DNA of 64,000 nucleotides from Stutzerimonas kunmingensis (GCF_014764705.1 NZ_JACXXG010000006.1:62001-126000); one strand, 5' to 3'; shown: positions 37,669-46,464, numbered from the stretch's first letter. The notes: a model not told the origin generated them from the sequence alone. A program made the numbers and translations.

Positions 37669-37764
37669 TGGCGGAAGGCAGTGGGAGTCGAACCCACCCG
37701 GGAGCGGCTGCCGCCCCCAACCGGGGTTGAAGCCCGGCCGCACCACCGGGTGCGATTGCCTTCC
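37669..37764 (-). tRNA. selC: Selenocysteine tRNA (tRNA-Sec, anticodon TCA)
   Basis: Read on the minus strand the 96-base gene starts GGAAGGCA and ends TGCCTTCCGCCA, an 8-bp acceptor stem with encoded CCA, the hallmark of bacterial tRNA-Sec. The anticodon arm is CCGGG-CTTCAAC-CCCGG, with TCA in the loop. A long extra arm and GGTTCGACTCC T-loop follow. SelA loads Ser-tRNA-Sec with selenium and SelB delivers it to the fdnG UGA. The 5' half (37727-37764) is duplicated exactly at 40401-40438. Confidence 0.97.
37727..37764 (+). other. Attachment-site-like direct repeat, copy 1 (5' half of intact selC)
   Basis: A 38-bp sequence beginning TTGAAGCCCGG and ending GATTGCCTTCC. It is identical to 40401-40438 and forms the 5' half of selC, from the first base to the anticodon loop. 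The flanking bases differ on both sides, so the identity ends sharply, as in att sites. Confidence 0.85.
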
Positions 37765-37957
37765 ATCACGATTGCCAGGCAACGTGGTAATTCCCCATGA
37801 GTACTGGCGCCAACGTTGTCGGGCAGGACGAAAGCTAACACGTCTGCACCGATTAGTGGCAGCATCGGTAAGCTGTGAGGCCGGTCACAAACAGGCCAAC
37901 CGATCACCTAGGAAGTGACTAGGCGCTGGTACGCCCGAAGGACAGGGAGAGGGAGAT

Positions 37958-38509
37958 ATGAAGGCTGAATGGAACGACGCCCCGGACTACATCAGAAGGC
38001 GCCCGCGCAAGGGAGCCGTAGCATGGCTGATACCAGGGCTGATCGGCACCGTAATCATGCTAGCCGCGCTACAGATGGTGAGTTCGGCATTCCTCAAAGG
38101 CACCGCCCAGGGCATCGCCGACAAACGCATCCAGCCTCAGCCAGCCCCTGTCGCCGAGATCACGCGAGCAGAGCCAGCAGCGACCAGAGATTGGGACAAG
38201 GTAGTAGAGGAGGTGGCCGCAAGAGGTGCAACGCCTCAGCCGCAAACAGCCCAGCCCCAAGCTGCTACGGCAGAACCACCGCCCAAGCAAACCGTCTTCA
38301 ACGACAAAAACTATGTTCCCCAGGGCGCGACCAATATCGTTCCTGCTACTCGGGTTATCCCCGAACCGACCATCACGACGCCTTCACGCCAAAAAGAAAT
38401 TGTTGTTGTAGGCAAACAGTCGAGGATTAGCGACTTTTGTCCGGGAGGGGAAGGGAGTATCGAACGTAGGAACTGTAAAGCAAGTGTTAACTTGAATACG
38501 CGAAAATAG
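37958..38509 (+). CDS. Hypothetical membrane-anchored proline-rich protein of the selC island
   Basis: The ATG at 37958 is preceded by GGGAGA and gives 183 residues. A basic N-terminus (YIRRRPRKGA) leads into one transmembrane helix near residues 23-45 (VAWLIPGLIGTVIMLAALQM). A Pro/Gln/Ala-rich stretch (about 55-110) follows and a small C-terminal part with two cysteines (SDFCPGG and RRNCKAS) that could form a disulfide outside the membrane. The layout resembles proteins that span the periplasm, such as TonB-like anchors. I recognise no family. It heads the three-gene island operon. Confidence 0.65.
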   Translation: MKAEWNDAPDYIRRRPRKGAVAWLIPGLIGTVIMLAALQMVSSAFLKGTAQGIADKRIQPQPAPVAEITRAEPAATRDWDKVVEEVAARGATPQPQTAQPQAATAEPPPKQTVFNDKNYVPQGATNIVPATRVIPEPTITTPSRQKEIVVVGKQSRISDFCPGGEGSIERRNCKASVNLNTRK

Positions 38510-38545
38510 TTGGCTTTGCAGATTTACTATAAATAGGCTCGGGAT

Positions 38546-39070
38546 ATGCTTGATGTTGATGGGCTTCTAAAAGCCGTAAAAACTGAAGATAAGATTGGTT
38601 GCGTACTACGGTGTCACCTTATAACTGAAAGTATCATGGAGAAGGCTATTACGTTCAAGACGCCAGTAGAAGCGTCAGGAATTTTTGACTTTCAAATAAA
38701 TCGCATTAGTTATTTTACCAAGCTTCAAATATGCACGGCTCTGGGTATGCCGTTGGGCTTGGTTCACTACGTTAATCGGTTGAATAAAATCAGAAACAAG
38801 TTTGGGCATGATATCAATTATGATCTGGAAAGAGGGCTAGTTGACGATTTGGCCGATATCTGCGATCGGAATGAGTGGTCGACTTGCGCGAAGAGCGTGA
38901 AAAAACAAAGATTGGAGTTAAATTTCGATGAGCCTCAAGTAATACAGTATGGTCAAGATATTAGGATCGACCTCATAATTACATTTATAGTTTTTATTCC
39001 AATGTTAGTGGGATGGGCAGCAGCCAAACCGCTCATTAGCCCACGCTTAGGCGACGGTTTATCTAAATAA
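38546..39070 (+). CDS. Tail-anchored HEPN-like protein of the selC island
   Basis: A 174-residue AT-rich gene. The helix-rich N-terminus (LRCHLITESIMEKAITF, FTKLQICTALGM) leads to LNKIRNKFGHDINYD. Arg83-x4-His88 with a polar residue after Arg is the canonical HEPN RNase motif (RxxxxH). The spacing and the KLxxCTALGM/LNKIRN wording resemble DUF4145/MltR-type HEPN domains. A C-terminal hydrophobic segment near residues 138-162 (IDLIITFIVFIPMLVGWAAA) predicts a tail anchor. HEPN proteins are common RNA-cleaving toxins and defence effectors; RNase activity here is inferred. Gaps to its neighbours are 36 and 22 bp. Confidence 0.7.
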   Translation: MLDVDGLLKAVKTEDKIGCVLRCHLITESIMEKAITFKTPVEASGIFDFQINRISYFTKLQICTALGMPLGLVHYVNRLNKIRNKFGHDINYDLERGLVDDLADICDRNEWSTCAKSVKKQRLELNFDEPQVIQYGQDIRIDLIITFIVFIPMLVGWAAAKPLISPRLGDGLSK

Positions 39071-39092
39071 TTGCCAAAGGCCGCTGCATTAC

Positions 39093-40265
39093 ATGGATGA
39101 GAGTGTACGTTTATTCTTAGAGTGTGCGTCAAATTGGTTATCAATAACGCTTTCCCATTTAAATGACTTTATTGAGTCTGGCTCTCGACTGGTGGCTCGG
39201 TGGAATGAGGAAAGCAAGTTTGTTTACCCTCTGTTTCTTTCATTGCTGGCGGCGGCTATATTTTGGTTTGCATTTAATCTTCTGCCGTTTTCAATAAAGT
39301 GGAGAAAGTATCGCCCCATTGCCGAATATGACATATGGCAAGTAGAGCAAAAAATGTCCTTAGTGCTCGCTGAATTTCTTCAGATGGTGCCTTATAGGCC
39401 CACCGTGTTTCAGAACAAGTTCAGATCGGGGGCAGTAACTGAGACTCAGATCAGGATAATTATTCAGAACAAGTGCCTAAGTGATGCATGGATGTACGAC
39501 GCAGACGTGCCGGGAGAACTAATATCGATAGGTCACGATATGCGCCGCAAAGCTTTGGAGGCGGAACGGCTGATTGACAAGACGCTTGTGCTTCAAGAAT
39601 ACATAAAAAGCAAAGAGATTATACTTCTTGAAAAAACGAGGCAGTGCCTTAAAAGATTTCAAGTCGAGGAGCAGATCATCGATAACCCTTATACCAAGAT
39701 AGGTAGAAGAAATCTTGCTCCATTGGTTAATAACTTGGATGGCTTTAGTGTGGCGGTATACGATCTTTATAAAATACTACATGAAACAAGAGGAATATTG
39801 TTTCGATATACTGGCCTAGAGATAGAGCAGCAGTTCAGAGTCGCAAAAGCATTGCATTTGTACTATACGGATCAATTCAGCCACTTTGTTAAGTTCTACA
39901 GAAAGCTAAGGAGAAAATATAATTTTAAGGCTTTCTATCACTTGTATATAATCGCAATGATCCGGCGAATGTCGTTGTATCCGCCTATCTTACTATTTGA
40001 GGATTATCTTGAGGGGAAGGATCGACCGACGCACTTCGATAGGTCTCTTCTTCAGCTATATAAAGAGAGCGACGAATTTCGGCTGATACTAGAAAACAAC
40101 TATCCCGCTGAGGATATACAGTATCAAATGGAAGCCGATGAAAGTGAAAGAAATCTTGAGCGATATTTTTTGATGAATAATCTTACTATTTATAATTATT
40201 TTAGGACCAAAGATACCCGAATGCCAGAACAGCGGTGGGATGCGCTGGAGAAGCTCCTGCGCTAG
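39093..40265 (+). CDS. Membrane-anchored 390-residue protein of unknown family in the selC island
   Basis: A very AT-rich gene. The protein has one clear transmembrane helix near residues 44-68 (FVYPLFLSLLAAAIFWFAFNLL). The large remainder is cytoplasmic and mostly helical, rich in charged and aromatic residues (FRSGAVTETQIRIIIQNKCL, FYRKLRRKYNFKAFYHLYIIAMIRRM). I see no catalytic motif. It follows the HEPN-like gene by 22 bp, which suggests a shared role, such as a membrane partner, sensor or antidote. It ends 212 bp before the convergent selB end. A phage-defence or toxin role is a guess from context. Confidence 0.65.
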   Translation: MDESVRLFLECASNWLSITLSHLNDFIESGSRLVARWNEESKFVYPLFLSLLAAAIFWFAFNLLPFSIKWRKYRPIAEYDIWQVEQKMSLVLAEFLQMVPYRPTVFQNKFRSGAVTETQIRIIIQNKCLSDAWMYDADVPGELISIGHDMRRKALEAERLIDKTLVLQEYIKSKEIILLEKTRQCLKRFQVEEQIIDNPYTKIGRRNLAPLVNNLDGFSVAVYDLYKILHETRGILFRYTGLEIEQQFRVAKALHLYYTDQFSHFVKFYRKLRRKYNFKAFYHLYIIAMIRRMSLYPPILLFEDYLEGKDRPTHFDRSLLQLYKESDEFRLILENNYPAEDIQYQMEADESERNLERYFLMNNLTIYNYFRTKDTRMPEQRWDALEKLLR

Positions 40266-40273
40266 AGCGCAAG

Positions 40274-40364
40274 GTGTCGAAAAAGTGTCGAATATAAAGC
40301 CTAATGCAGACCAAAATTTGCCAGAACGGGCCGCACTGAACAACCTCATAGACCAGAAATTGCC
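40274..40364. repeat. Paired short repeats near the right island end (possible arm-type sites)
   Basis: GTGTCGAA occurs at 40274-40281 and 40285-40292, spaced 11 bp, about one helical turn. A 14-bp pair, GACCAAAATTTGCC (40309-40322) and GACCAGAAATTGCC (40351-40364), is identical at 12 of 14 positions. Both pairs lie between the last island gene and the right 38-bp repeat. Such arrays beside a core site are typical binding sites for tyrosine recombinases or their accessory proteins. Confidence 0.5.
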
Positions 40365-40400
40365 GACGTAGCCCAACGTCATGCGAAACAAAAACAGGAT

Positions 40401-40438
40401 TTGAAGCCCGGCCGCACCACCGGGTGCGATTGCCTTCC
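40401..40438 (+). other. Attachment-site-like direct repeat, copy 2 (orphan 5' half of selC)
   Basis: Identical over 38 bp to 37727-37764. No 3' half of selC follows, so no tRNA can be made. It lies 40 bp from the selB stop codon and represents the native upstream junction of selC before the island inserted. Confidence 0.85.
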
Positions 40439-40477
40439 TTATCTGGTCTTGATGTGGGAAAGGAAGCGGCGACCAGC

Positions 40478-42394
40478 CTACCCCAGTGCTGACTGGATCG
40501 CCAAGGCGCTGTCCTGGCGGACTTTGCGTTCGTTGCCGAAGCGGCGGGTGAGGCCGATGCGGTCGAAGTGTTCGAGCAGTTGGATGCTGCGTTTGCGGCC
40601 GAGCTGGATGCGGTCGCGGAAGGCGGCGGCGCGGATCACGCCGCTTTGCGCTTCCAGTTGCAGTACATGCCCCGCCAGTTGGCGAATGGTGAACTCGGGG
40701 TAGAACAAATCTTTCACCACCTGTTGCACCAGGCCGAGGCGGGCGAGCTTGCGTAGCAGGTTGCGCATCTGCGTTTCGTCGACGCCGAGGTCGCGGGCCA
40801 GGTCGCGGACCCAGGGTGGGTCGAAGTGGCCGGCCTCGAGCAGCGGCCACAGGCGTTCCTTCAAACCTTCTTCCGCATCGCTCAGGCGCACCCGGTGATC
40901 GGGGCGGTGCAGCCAGGGGCCGCTGGTTTCGATGCGGCCGGCGGCCAGCGCCTGTTCCAGCAGGGCGATGAACACCGGCCGCTCCAGTTGTGGTAGGGCA
41001 TAGCGGCGTAGGCGGTCGCGATCGGGGCCGAGTTCGTCGGGTTGTTCTTCGTGAAAACGCTGGAGTGAGTCGAGCAGGGTGGCGTCGAGTTCGCTCCAGC
41101 GGGCCTGATCGAACAGTCGTGGGCCGAGCCGAGTGCCGATCTCCAGTACGCCATGTGGTAGCTGCCAGCCTTCACGCGGGCGGTTGAACTGGCGCTCCAG
41201 GCTTTGCGGGTCGATGCCATTGGCGGCGCTGGCGAGCAGTGGCGGTAGTGCCTGCTCCAGGCCCGGCTGGTCGAGGGCGCGAAGTTGTTCCAGCCGCGCG
41301 GCACGGCGGCGATTGCGCGCTGGTGCGTAAGGGTCGAGCACGCGGCCGCCGCCAAGGGTGCGCTGGGCGGACTGGTCGCGCAGGACGATGCGGTCGCCGT
41401 GCACGGCGTGGCTCGGTGCATTCAGCAGTAGCTGGGCGAAAGCGCGCTCGCCGGGTGCCAGGCTCGTGCCTTCGAGCAGGGCGACGCGGGCGGTGACGTT
41501 CTGGGCGCCGAGGTGTACGTGCACCGGTGTCCAGTGCTTGAGTTCGTGGGCTTCGCCGGGCAGCAGCTGAAAGTCGATGTCGATGCGTTGGGTCGGCGCA
41601 TGCAACAGTGGGTGCAGCAGCCAGTCGCCACGGTGGATCTGCTCCACTGCCAGCCGCTCGCCGGCAAGATTCAGCGCGACGCGCTGGCCGGCATGGGCTT
41701 CGTCCGCTTCACGGTTCTGCGCGTGCAGGCCGCGGACGCGTACGCGTTTGCCGGTGGGGCCGAGCAGCAGTTCGTCGCCGATTCGCACACGCCCGGCAAA
41801 GGCGGTGCCGGTGACCACCACGCCGGCGCCAGTGACGCTGAAGGCGCGGTCGATGGCTAGGCGGAAGTGCCCGCTGTCGCTGCGGGCGGCGGTGCGTGCT
41901 GCTTCTTCGATCAGCGCGGTGCGCAGGGCGTCGATGCCATCGCCGCGGATGCTGGAAACCGGAAAGATCGGCGCGCCGGCCAGTGGTCCGGCCGCCAGCA
42001 GGTCTTCGATCTGTTGCTGGACTTCGGCGATGCGCGCCGGCTCGACGCGGTCGATCTTGGTCAGCGCCACCATCGCGCGGCGAATGCCGAGCAGTTCGAC
42101 GATGGCCAGGTGTTCGCGGGTCTGCGGCATGACGCCGTCGTCAGCGGCGACCACCAGCAGCACGCAGTCGATGCCGCTGGCGCCGGCCAGCATGTTGTGC
42201 ACGAAACGCTCGTGGCCCGGCACGTCGATAAAACCGGTGAGGCTGCCTTCACCGAGGTCGGCGTAGACGTAGCCGAGGTCGATGGTGATGCCGCGCTCAC
42301 GCTCCTCGCGGCGGCGGTCGCCCTGTTGCCCGGTGAGGGCTTGCAGCAGTGCGGTCTTGCCATGGTCGATATGGCCGGCGGTACCGACGATCAA
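40478..42394 (-). CDS. selB: Selenocysteine-specific elongation factor SelB
   Basis: The 638-residue GTPase starts at a TTG codon that overlaps the selA stop (TTGA). Motifs: G1 [14 protein letters not shown]3 [14 protein letters not shown]4 LTKIDRV. The following beta-barrel domains and C-terminal winged helices ([36 protein letters not shown]) match SelB; the last winged helix binds the SECIS hairpin. It delivers Sec-tRNA to the in-frame UGA of fdnG. TTG initiation and overlap suggest tight coupling to selA. Originally selC lay 40 bp downstream. Confidence 0.97.
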   Translation of the reverse strand: MIVGTAGHIDHGKTALLQALTGQQGDRRREERERGITIDLGYVYADLGEGSLTGFIDVPGHERFVHNMLAGASGIDCVLLVVAADDGVMPQTREHLAIVELLGIRRAMVALTKIDRVEPARIAEVQQQIEDLLAAGPLAGAPIFPVSSIRGDGIDALRTALIEEAARTAARSDSGHFRLAIDRAFSVTGAGVVVTGTAFAGRVRIGDELLLGPTGKRVRVRGLHAQNREADEAHAGQRVALNLAGERLAVEQIHRGDWLLHPLLHAPTQRIDIDFQLLPGEAHELKHWTPVHVHLGAQNVTARVALLEGTSLAPGERAFAQLLLNAPSHAVHGDRIVLRDQSAQRTLGGGRVLDPYAPARNRRRAARLEQLRALDQPGLEQALPPLLASAANGIDPQSLERQFNRPREGWQLPHGVLEIGTRLGPRLFDQARWSELDATLLDSLQRFHEEQPDELGPDRDRLRRYALPQLERPVFIALLEQALAAGRIETSGPWLHRPDHRVRLSDAEEGLKERLWPLLEAGHFDPPWVRDLARDLGVDETQMRNLLRKLARLGLVQQVVKDLFYPEFTIRQLAGHVLQLEAQSGVIRAAAFRDRIQLGRKRSIQLLEHFDRIGLTRRFGNERKVRQDSALAIQSALG

Positions 42395-43800
42395 CGGGCC
42401 AGCTCCTCTTGCAGGTGCGCCAGTTGCTCGAGGAACGCCGGCTCGTCGTCGAGCTGGCGCAGGTCGAGCCAGAGGGCGTCGTCATCGATGCGCCCGAGCA
42501 CGGGAATCGGCAGGCAGCGCAGGGCTTCTTCCAGCTGGCGCAGGCTGCGGCCGCGCAGGCGCTTGGGTTGCTGCGGGCGGATGCACAGCGCGGCGCTGGG
42601 CAGGCGTGCCACCGGCTGCGCGCCACTGCCGATCATGCCCAGGGCATCGGTTACTGCGACTTGCCAGGTTTCGCCGAGCACCGCGGCCAGCGCCGGGGCG
42701 ATGCGTTCGGCCTGAATGCGGATCTCCGCCTGCGGGCGGCTGAGCAGGCGCAGGCTGGTGAGGCGTTCGGCCAGGCGGTCGGGGTCGCGATAGAGGTTGA
42801 GCACCGCTTCCAGCGCGGCGAGGGTCAGCTTGTCGACGCGCAGGGCGCGCTTGAGCGGGTTCTTCTTGATCTTCTGGATCAGCGCCTTGCTGCCGACGAT
42901 CAGCCCGGCCTGCGGGCCGCCGAGCAGCTTGTCGCCGCTGAAGGTGACGATATCGGCGCCGTCGCGCAACGCTTCCTGCACCGTCGGCTCCTTGGGCAGG
43001 CCCCAGCGCGAGAGGTCGAGCAGGCTGCCGCTGCCGAGATCTTCCAGTAGCGGCAGGTCGTGGGCATGGGCGATGCGCGCCAGTTCGGCGGTGGCGACGC
43101 TGGTGGTGAAGCCCTGCACGCTGTAGTTGCTGGTATGCACGCGCATCAACAGGCCCGAGCGCGGGTTGATGGCCGCTTCGTAATCCTTGGCGTGCGTGCG
43201 GTTGGTGGTGCCGACTTCATGCAGCTTCACGCCGGCGCGGGCCATGATGTCGGGGATGCGGAAGGCGCCGCCGATCTCGATCAGCTCGCCGCGGGAGATG
43301 ATGCCTTCCTTGCGTGCACCGAGGCTGTTCAAGGCCAGCAGCACGGCGGCGGCGTTGTTGTTGACCACGGTAACGGCCTCGGCCCCGGTCAGCTCGCGGA
43401 TCAGCCCTTCGATAAGGTCGTCGCGGTCACCGCGTTTGCCGCTGGCGAGATCGAATTCCAGGTTGAGCGGGTAGCGCGCGGCGAGGGTGATCGCCTCGAT
43501 GGCTTCATCCGGCAACAGGGCGCGGCCTAGGTTGGTGTGCAGCACCGTGCCGGTGAGGTTGAACACTCGGCGCACGCGGCTCTTGTGCTGGCTGGCCAGG
43601 CGTTCGCCGGCACGCCCGGCGAGCACCGCTTCGGACAGTTCAAGCGCAGCGAGCTGGCCATGGCGGGCCGGTTCGCGCAGTTCATCGAGCAGGTCGCGCA
43701 GAGTGCTCAGCAATGCCTGGCGACCATAGCGCTGCTGCAGTGGCTGGCAGGCCGGGTCGCGCAGCAGCTTGTCGACCGAGGGCAGGTGATTGCTGCTCAT
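42391..43800 (-). CDS. selA: L-seryl-tRNA(Sec) selenium transferase SelA
   Basis: The ATG at 43800 overlaps the fdhE stop and gives 469 residues. The PLP-dependent enzyme shows [39 protein letters not shown] and the lysine-bearing PLP site [19 protein letters not shown] near residue 290. The N-terminal domain ([20 protein letters not shown]) binds tRNA-Sec. SelA converts Ser-tRNA-Sec to Sec-tRNA-Sec using selenophosphate. selD, which makes selenophosphate, is not in this window. Confidence 0.97.
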   Translation of the reverse strand: MSSNHLPSVDKLLRDPACQPLQQRYGRQALLSTLRDLLDELREPARHGQLAALELSEAVLAGRAGERLASQHKSRVRRVFNLTGTVLHTNLGRALLPDEAIEAITLAARYPLNLEFDLASGKRGDRDDLIEGLIRELTGAEAVTVVNNNAAAVLLALNSLGARKEGIISRGELIEIGGAFRIPDIMARAGVKLHEVGTTNRTHAKDYEAAINPRSGLLMRVHTSNYSVQGFTTSVATAELARIAHAHDLPLLEDLGSGSLLDLSRWGLPKEPTVQEALRDGADIVTFSGDKLLGGPQAGLIVGSKALIQKIKKNPLKRALRVDKLTLAALEAVLNLYRDPDRLAERLTSLRLLSRPQAEIRIQAERIAPALAAVLGETWQVAVTDALGMIGSGAQPVARLPSAALCIRPQQPKRLRGRSLRQLEEALRCLPIPVLGRIDDDALWLDLRQLDDEPAFLEQLAHLQEELAR

Positions 43801-44714
43801 GCATCGCTCCCCGGTGCCAGCAGCAGGTTGGGCGCCCGGCGCTGGAAGCCCTGCTCGGCCAGCAGCATGTCCAGGTCCAGGGTGGCGAGGTCGGCGGAGA
43901 GGCTTTCGCCATCCGACGCCAGTTCGAGATAGAGCTGCTTGAGGTAGCTGTTGCACTCCGGGCAGACCTCGGCCTTGACGCCCTGGGGCGAGCCTTCGAA
44001 GTGCAGGTAGTCGAGCTTCTTGGTGCTGCGGCAGTGGCTGCATTTCAGCCGTACGTAGTGCCATTCGCAGGCGCACAGCGAGCAGACCAGATAGCGCAGG
44101 CCGTTGAGCTGACCAAGATGACGAATGATGCCGGCCATGGGCGGCGCGCCGCAGCAGGGGCAGTGGGTCTGGTCTTCGCGTTCGCGCAGGCTGGTGAGGT
44201 CCAGTTGCAGCAGCCAGTGGCTCCAGGCCAGTTGCAGGCCGGCGCCGAGGAAGGGCACCAGCGCCGGCGGCAGGCTGTCGTACTGGCCGCTGAGCAATGA
44301 CACGGCCCAGGCCTTGCGCTGGCCGCCGTCGGCCTCGCGCAGCTGCTCGATGGCAGCGGCTACGGCTGGGTTGTCCGGCACCACGAAGGCCGCCAGCCAG
44401 GCATCCAGCAGCGGCAGCCAGACGCCTTCACGCACCAGCGTGTCGGCGGCGAGCGGCGGCAGGTCGTGCTTGAGGCATTCCGCTGTGCGATGGGCGTCCA
44501 CCGGCAGTTTGGCGGGGTGGTTGTCCAGCGCCTGCTGTTGCGCCTGGCAGATGGCGGCGAGCAGGCGCAGGTAATCGGCGAACGGATGGCCTTCGGCGAG
44601 CCTGTTCAGTCGCTCGCTGCGCCGGGCGAACAGATCGCGCGGCGGCAGGTTGATGAAGGGTGGTTTGCTGGCAGCGGCTTCGATCTGCCCGGGCTCGAGA
44701 ATGGTGCCTGCCAC
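43797..44714 (-). CDS. fdhE: Formate dehydrogenase accessory protein FdhE
   Basis: The 305-residue protein has the FdhE pattern of rubredoxin-like metal-binding CxxC motifs: [33 protein letters not shown] and [17 protein letters not shown]. FdhE is needed for assembly or oxygen protection of respiratory formate dehydrogenases in the cytoplasm. It starts 128 bp after the fdnI stop, across a strong hairpin, and overlaps selA, linking enzyme maturation to selenocysteine synthesis. Confidence 0.95.
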   Translation of the reverse strand: MAGTILEPGQIEAAASKPPFINLPPRDLFARRSERLNRLAEGHPFADYLRLLAAICQAQQQALDNHPAKLPVDAHRTAECLKHDLPPLAADTLVREGVWLPLLDAWLAAFVVPDNPAVAAAIEQLREADGGQRKAWAVSLLSGQYDSLPPALVPFLGAGLQLAWSHWLLQLDLTSLREREDQTHCPCCGAPPMAGIIRHLGQLNGLRYLVCSLCACEWHYVRLKCSHCRSTKKLDYLHFEGSPQGVKAEVCPECNSYLKQLYLELASDGESLSADLATLDLDMLLAEQGFQRRAPNLLLAPGSDA

Positions 44715-44794
44715 GCAGGACTCCTTTTCGTGGGGTTGTGCCGAACAGCATAGTCCGTCACCGACTACCGCTCGGCTTTCGATGATGCGAGGGG

Positions 44795-44826
44795 CTGAAG
44801 ATTCCCGCGTGTACGGGAATCTTCAG
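44795..44826. terminator. Strong hairpin between fdnI and fdhE
   Basis: Perfect 13-bp arms CTGAAGATTCCCG (44795-44807) and CGGGAATCTTCAG (44814-44826) with a 6-base loop. It begins 16 bp past the fdnI stop. There is no T-run on the minus strand, so it may only partly terminate, protecting the fdnGHI messenger while allowing lower expression of fdhE-selA-selB. Confidence 0.65.
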
Positions 44827-44841
44827 GTTACGGCGGTGTGC

Positions 44842-45465
44842 TTACTTGCGTTCGGTGATTTCCCGATACCAGGCCGGGTGGTGCTTGCGTGCCCAGGCCC
44901 GGCTGACGGTGCCGTAGAGCATCGCACCCATCGAGCCCTTGATCCAGATCGCCGCGTAAATGTGCACGATGATGCTGACGATCAGCACGAAGGCGGCGGC
45001 TGCGTGCAGCAGGCTGGCCCAGCGCAGCGAGACGATGCCGAAGAAGCTGCTGAAATACTCGCGCCAGATGACGATGCCGCTGAGCAGCAATACCAGCATG
45101 CTGATGATCAGCACCCAGAACAGCACCTTCTGCCCGGCGTTGTAGCGGCCGACTTCCGGCAGTTTTTCCTCGCGGTTGTGCACCACGTCGTTGATCTGCC
45201 GGAGCCACTGGCGGTCGCGCGCTTCGATGCGGTTGTGCCCGGCGAAGCGGATCGCCAGCCAGAGGAAGAAGACGAACATGGCGACCCCGATGAAGGGGTG
45301 CAGGATGCGCGTCCAGGTGCCGCCGCCGAACAGCCCGGAAAGGCCGAACAGCGCCGGATGGAACAGTGCCAGGCCGGACAGCGCGGCAAGGACGAAGAGG
45401 ATGGCAACGATCCAGTGATTGGTTCGCTGCGAGGGGTTGTAGCGTTCGATGTCGTTGTTATTCAT
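44842..45465 (-). CDS. fdnI: Formate dehydrogenase gamma subunit, cytochrome b556
   Basis: The 207-residue membrane protein has four hydrophobic helices: TNHWIVAILFVLAALSGLALF, ILHPFIGVAMFVFFLWLAIRF, VLFWVLIISMLVLLLSGIVIW and LLHAAAAFVLIVSIIVHIYAAIW. Histidines in helices 1, 2 and 4 fit the heme b ligands of the FdnI/FdoI family. It anchors the enzyme and passes electrons to quinone. FdnI and FdoI cannot be separated here. Confidence 0.95.
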   Translation of the reverse strand: MNNNDIERYNPSQRTNHWIVAILFVLAALSGLALFHPALFGLSGLFGGGTWTRILHPFIGVAMFVFFLWLAIRFAGHNRIEARDRQWLRQINDVVHNREEKLPEVGRYNAGQKVLFWVLIISMLVLLLSGIVIWREYFSSFFGIVSLRWASLLHAAAAFVLIVSIIVHIYAAIWIKGSMGAMLYGTVSRAWARKHHPAWYREITERK

Positions 45466-45522
45466 CGTTGGCTCCTTGAGCGATCGACTCCGAGGATGGC
45501 CCCGCGCACGGGGCCGCCGGGA

Positions 45523-46464
45523 TCAGGGTCGCGGCTCCTTGGGGTCGACCACGTGCACCGAGGGATCGACCTGGTGCACCACGGGCTCGCTGAGTTCGGC
45601 CTTGTCGTCCTCTTCCTCGACGCGGATCGGCCCGACCCGCGTGTAGTGGAAGAAGCCGGCCAGCACCGCCGCACCCATGCCCAGCAGGGCGAGGGGCTTG
45701 GTCACGCCTTTCCACAGACTGACCAGCGGGCTGATGGTCGGCTCGTTCGGCAGGTCGTTGTACAGCGAAGGCTGATCGGCATGGTGCAGCACGTACATCA
45801 CGTGCGTACCGCCGACGCCATCGGGGTCGTACAGGCCGGCCTGGTCGAAACCGCGTTCCTTGAGGTCGGCGATGCGCCCGGCTGCGTGATCCTTCATGTC
45901 TTCCTTGCTGCCGAAGACGATGGCCCCGGTGGGGCAGGTCTTCACGCAGGCCGGCTCGAGCCCGACCGAAACACGGTCGGAACAGAGCGTGCACTTGTAG
46001 GCTTTCTTGTCCTTTTCGGAGATGCGCGGGATGTCGAACGGGCAGCCGGTGATGCAGTAGCCGCAGCCGATGCAGTGGTCCTGATTGAAGTCGACGATGC
46101 CGTTGGCGTACTTGACGATCGCTCCCGGCGACGGGCAGGCCTTGAGGCAGCCCGGGTCGGCGCAGTGCATGCAGCCGTCCTTGCGGATCAGCCACTCGAG
46201 GTTGCCGCTGTCGGGATTCTCGTACTCGGCGAACTTCATCACCGTCCAGGATTCGGCGGTGAGGTCGATCGGGTTGTCGTAGGTCCCGTGGCTGGTGCCG
46301 ACCTCGTCGCGCAGCTCGTTCCATTCCGAACACGCCACCTGGCAGGCCTTGCAGCCGATGCACTTGGAGGTGTCGATCAGTTTCGCCACTTCGCCGACCT
46401 CTCGGATCGACGGCCGCTCGGTGGTCGTGGCGGAGCGGGCAATCACGTCTTGAGTAGCCATCAT
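45523..46464 (-). CDS. fdnH: Formate dehydrogenase beta subunit (4 x [4Fe-4S])
   Basis: The 313-residue protein has four ferredoxin-type cysteine clusters: [46 protein letters not shown] and CTLCSDRV with [11 protein letters not shown]-terminal transmembrane helix ([21 protein letters not shown]) anchors it on the periplasmic side, where it carries electrons from FdnG to FdnI. Tandem ATG codons overlap the fdnG stop (46461-46463); the first, 46464, is used. Confidence 0.96.
   Translation of the reverse strand: MMATQDVIARSATTTERPSIREVGEVAKLIDTSKCIGCKACQVACSEWNELRDEVGTSHGTYDNPIDLTAESWTVMKFAEYENPDSGNLEWLIRKDGCMHCADPGCLKACPSPGAIVKYANGIVDFNQDHCIGCGYCITGCPFDIPRISEKDKKAYKCTLCSDRVSVGLEPACVKTCPTGAIVFGSKEDMKDHAAGRIADLKERGFDQAGLYDPDGVGGTHVMYVLHHADQPSLYNDLPNEPTISPLVSLWKGVTKPLALLGMGAAVLAGFFHYTRVGPIRVEEEDDKAELSEPVVHQVDPSVHVVDPKEPRP

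Larger units (their letters stand above)
37765..40438. mobile_element. Genomic island of about 2.7 kb inserted at selC
   Basis: The segment between the two identical 38-bp selC repeats carries three plus-strand genes in apparent operon order and no integrase, transposase or terminal inverted repeat. Base composition falls sharply inside: 39601-39660 has 19 G+C of 60, against the GC-rich flanks. The first gene (37958) is less AT-rich than the other two. Next to the right repeat are paired short repeats (40274-40292 and 40309-40364) that look like recombinase arm sites. It may be a decayed element or one mobilised in trans. Deleting one repeat copy plus the interior would place selC about 40 bp behind selB. 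Confidence 0.85.

Noticed and set aside
37527-37907. Reading frame of the 105-residue gene extended upstream through selC
   Set aside because: It would translate the tRNA gene; the GTG at 37526 has a clear Shine-Dalgarno sequence, so the extension is chance.
40401-40438. Second tRNA gene at the orphan selC half
   Set aside because: Only the 5' half is present; no T-arm or 3' acceptor strand follows, so it is an attachment-site remnant.
43801-44076. Upstream extension of selA into fdhE
   Set aside because: The added residues are a shadow of fdhE; SelA homology begins at the ATG at 43800, which overlaps the fdhE stop.
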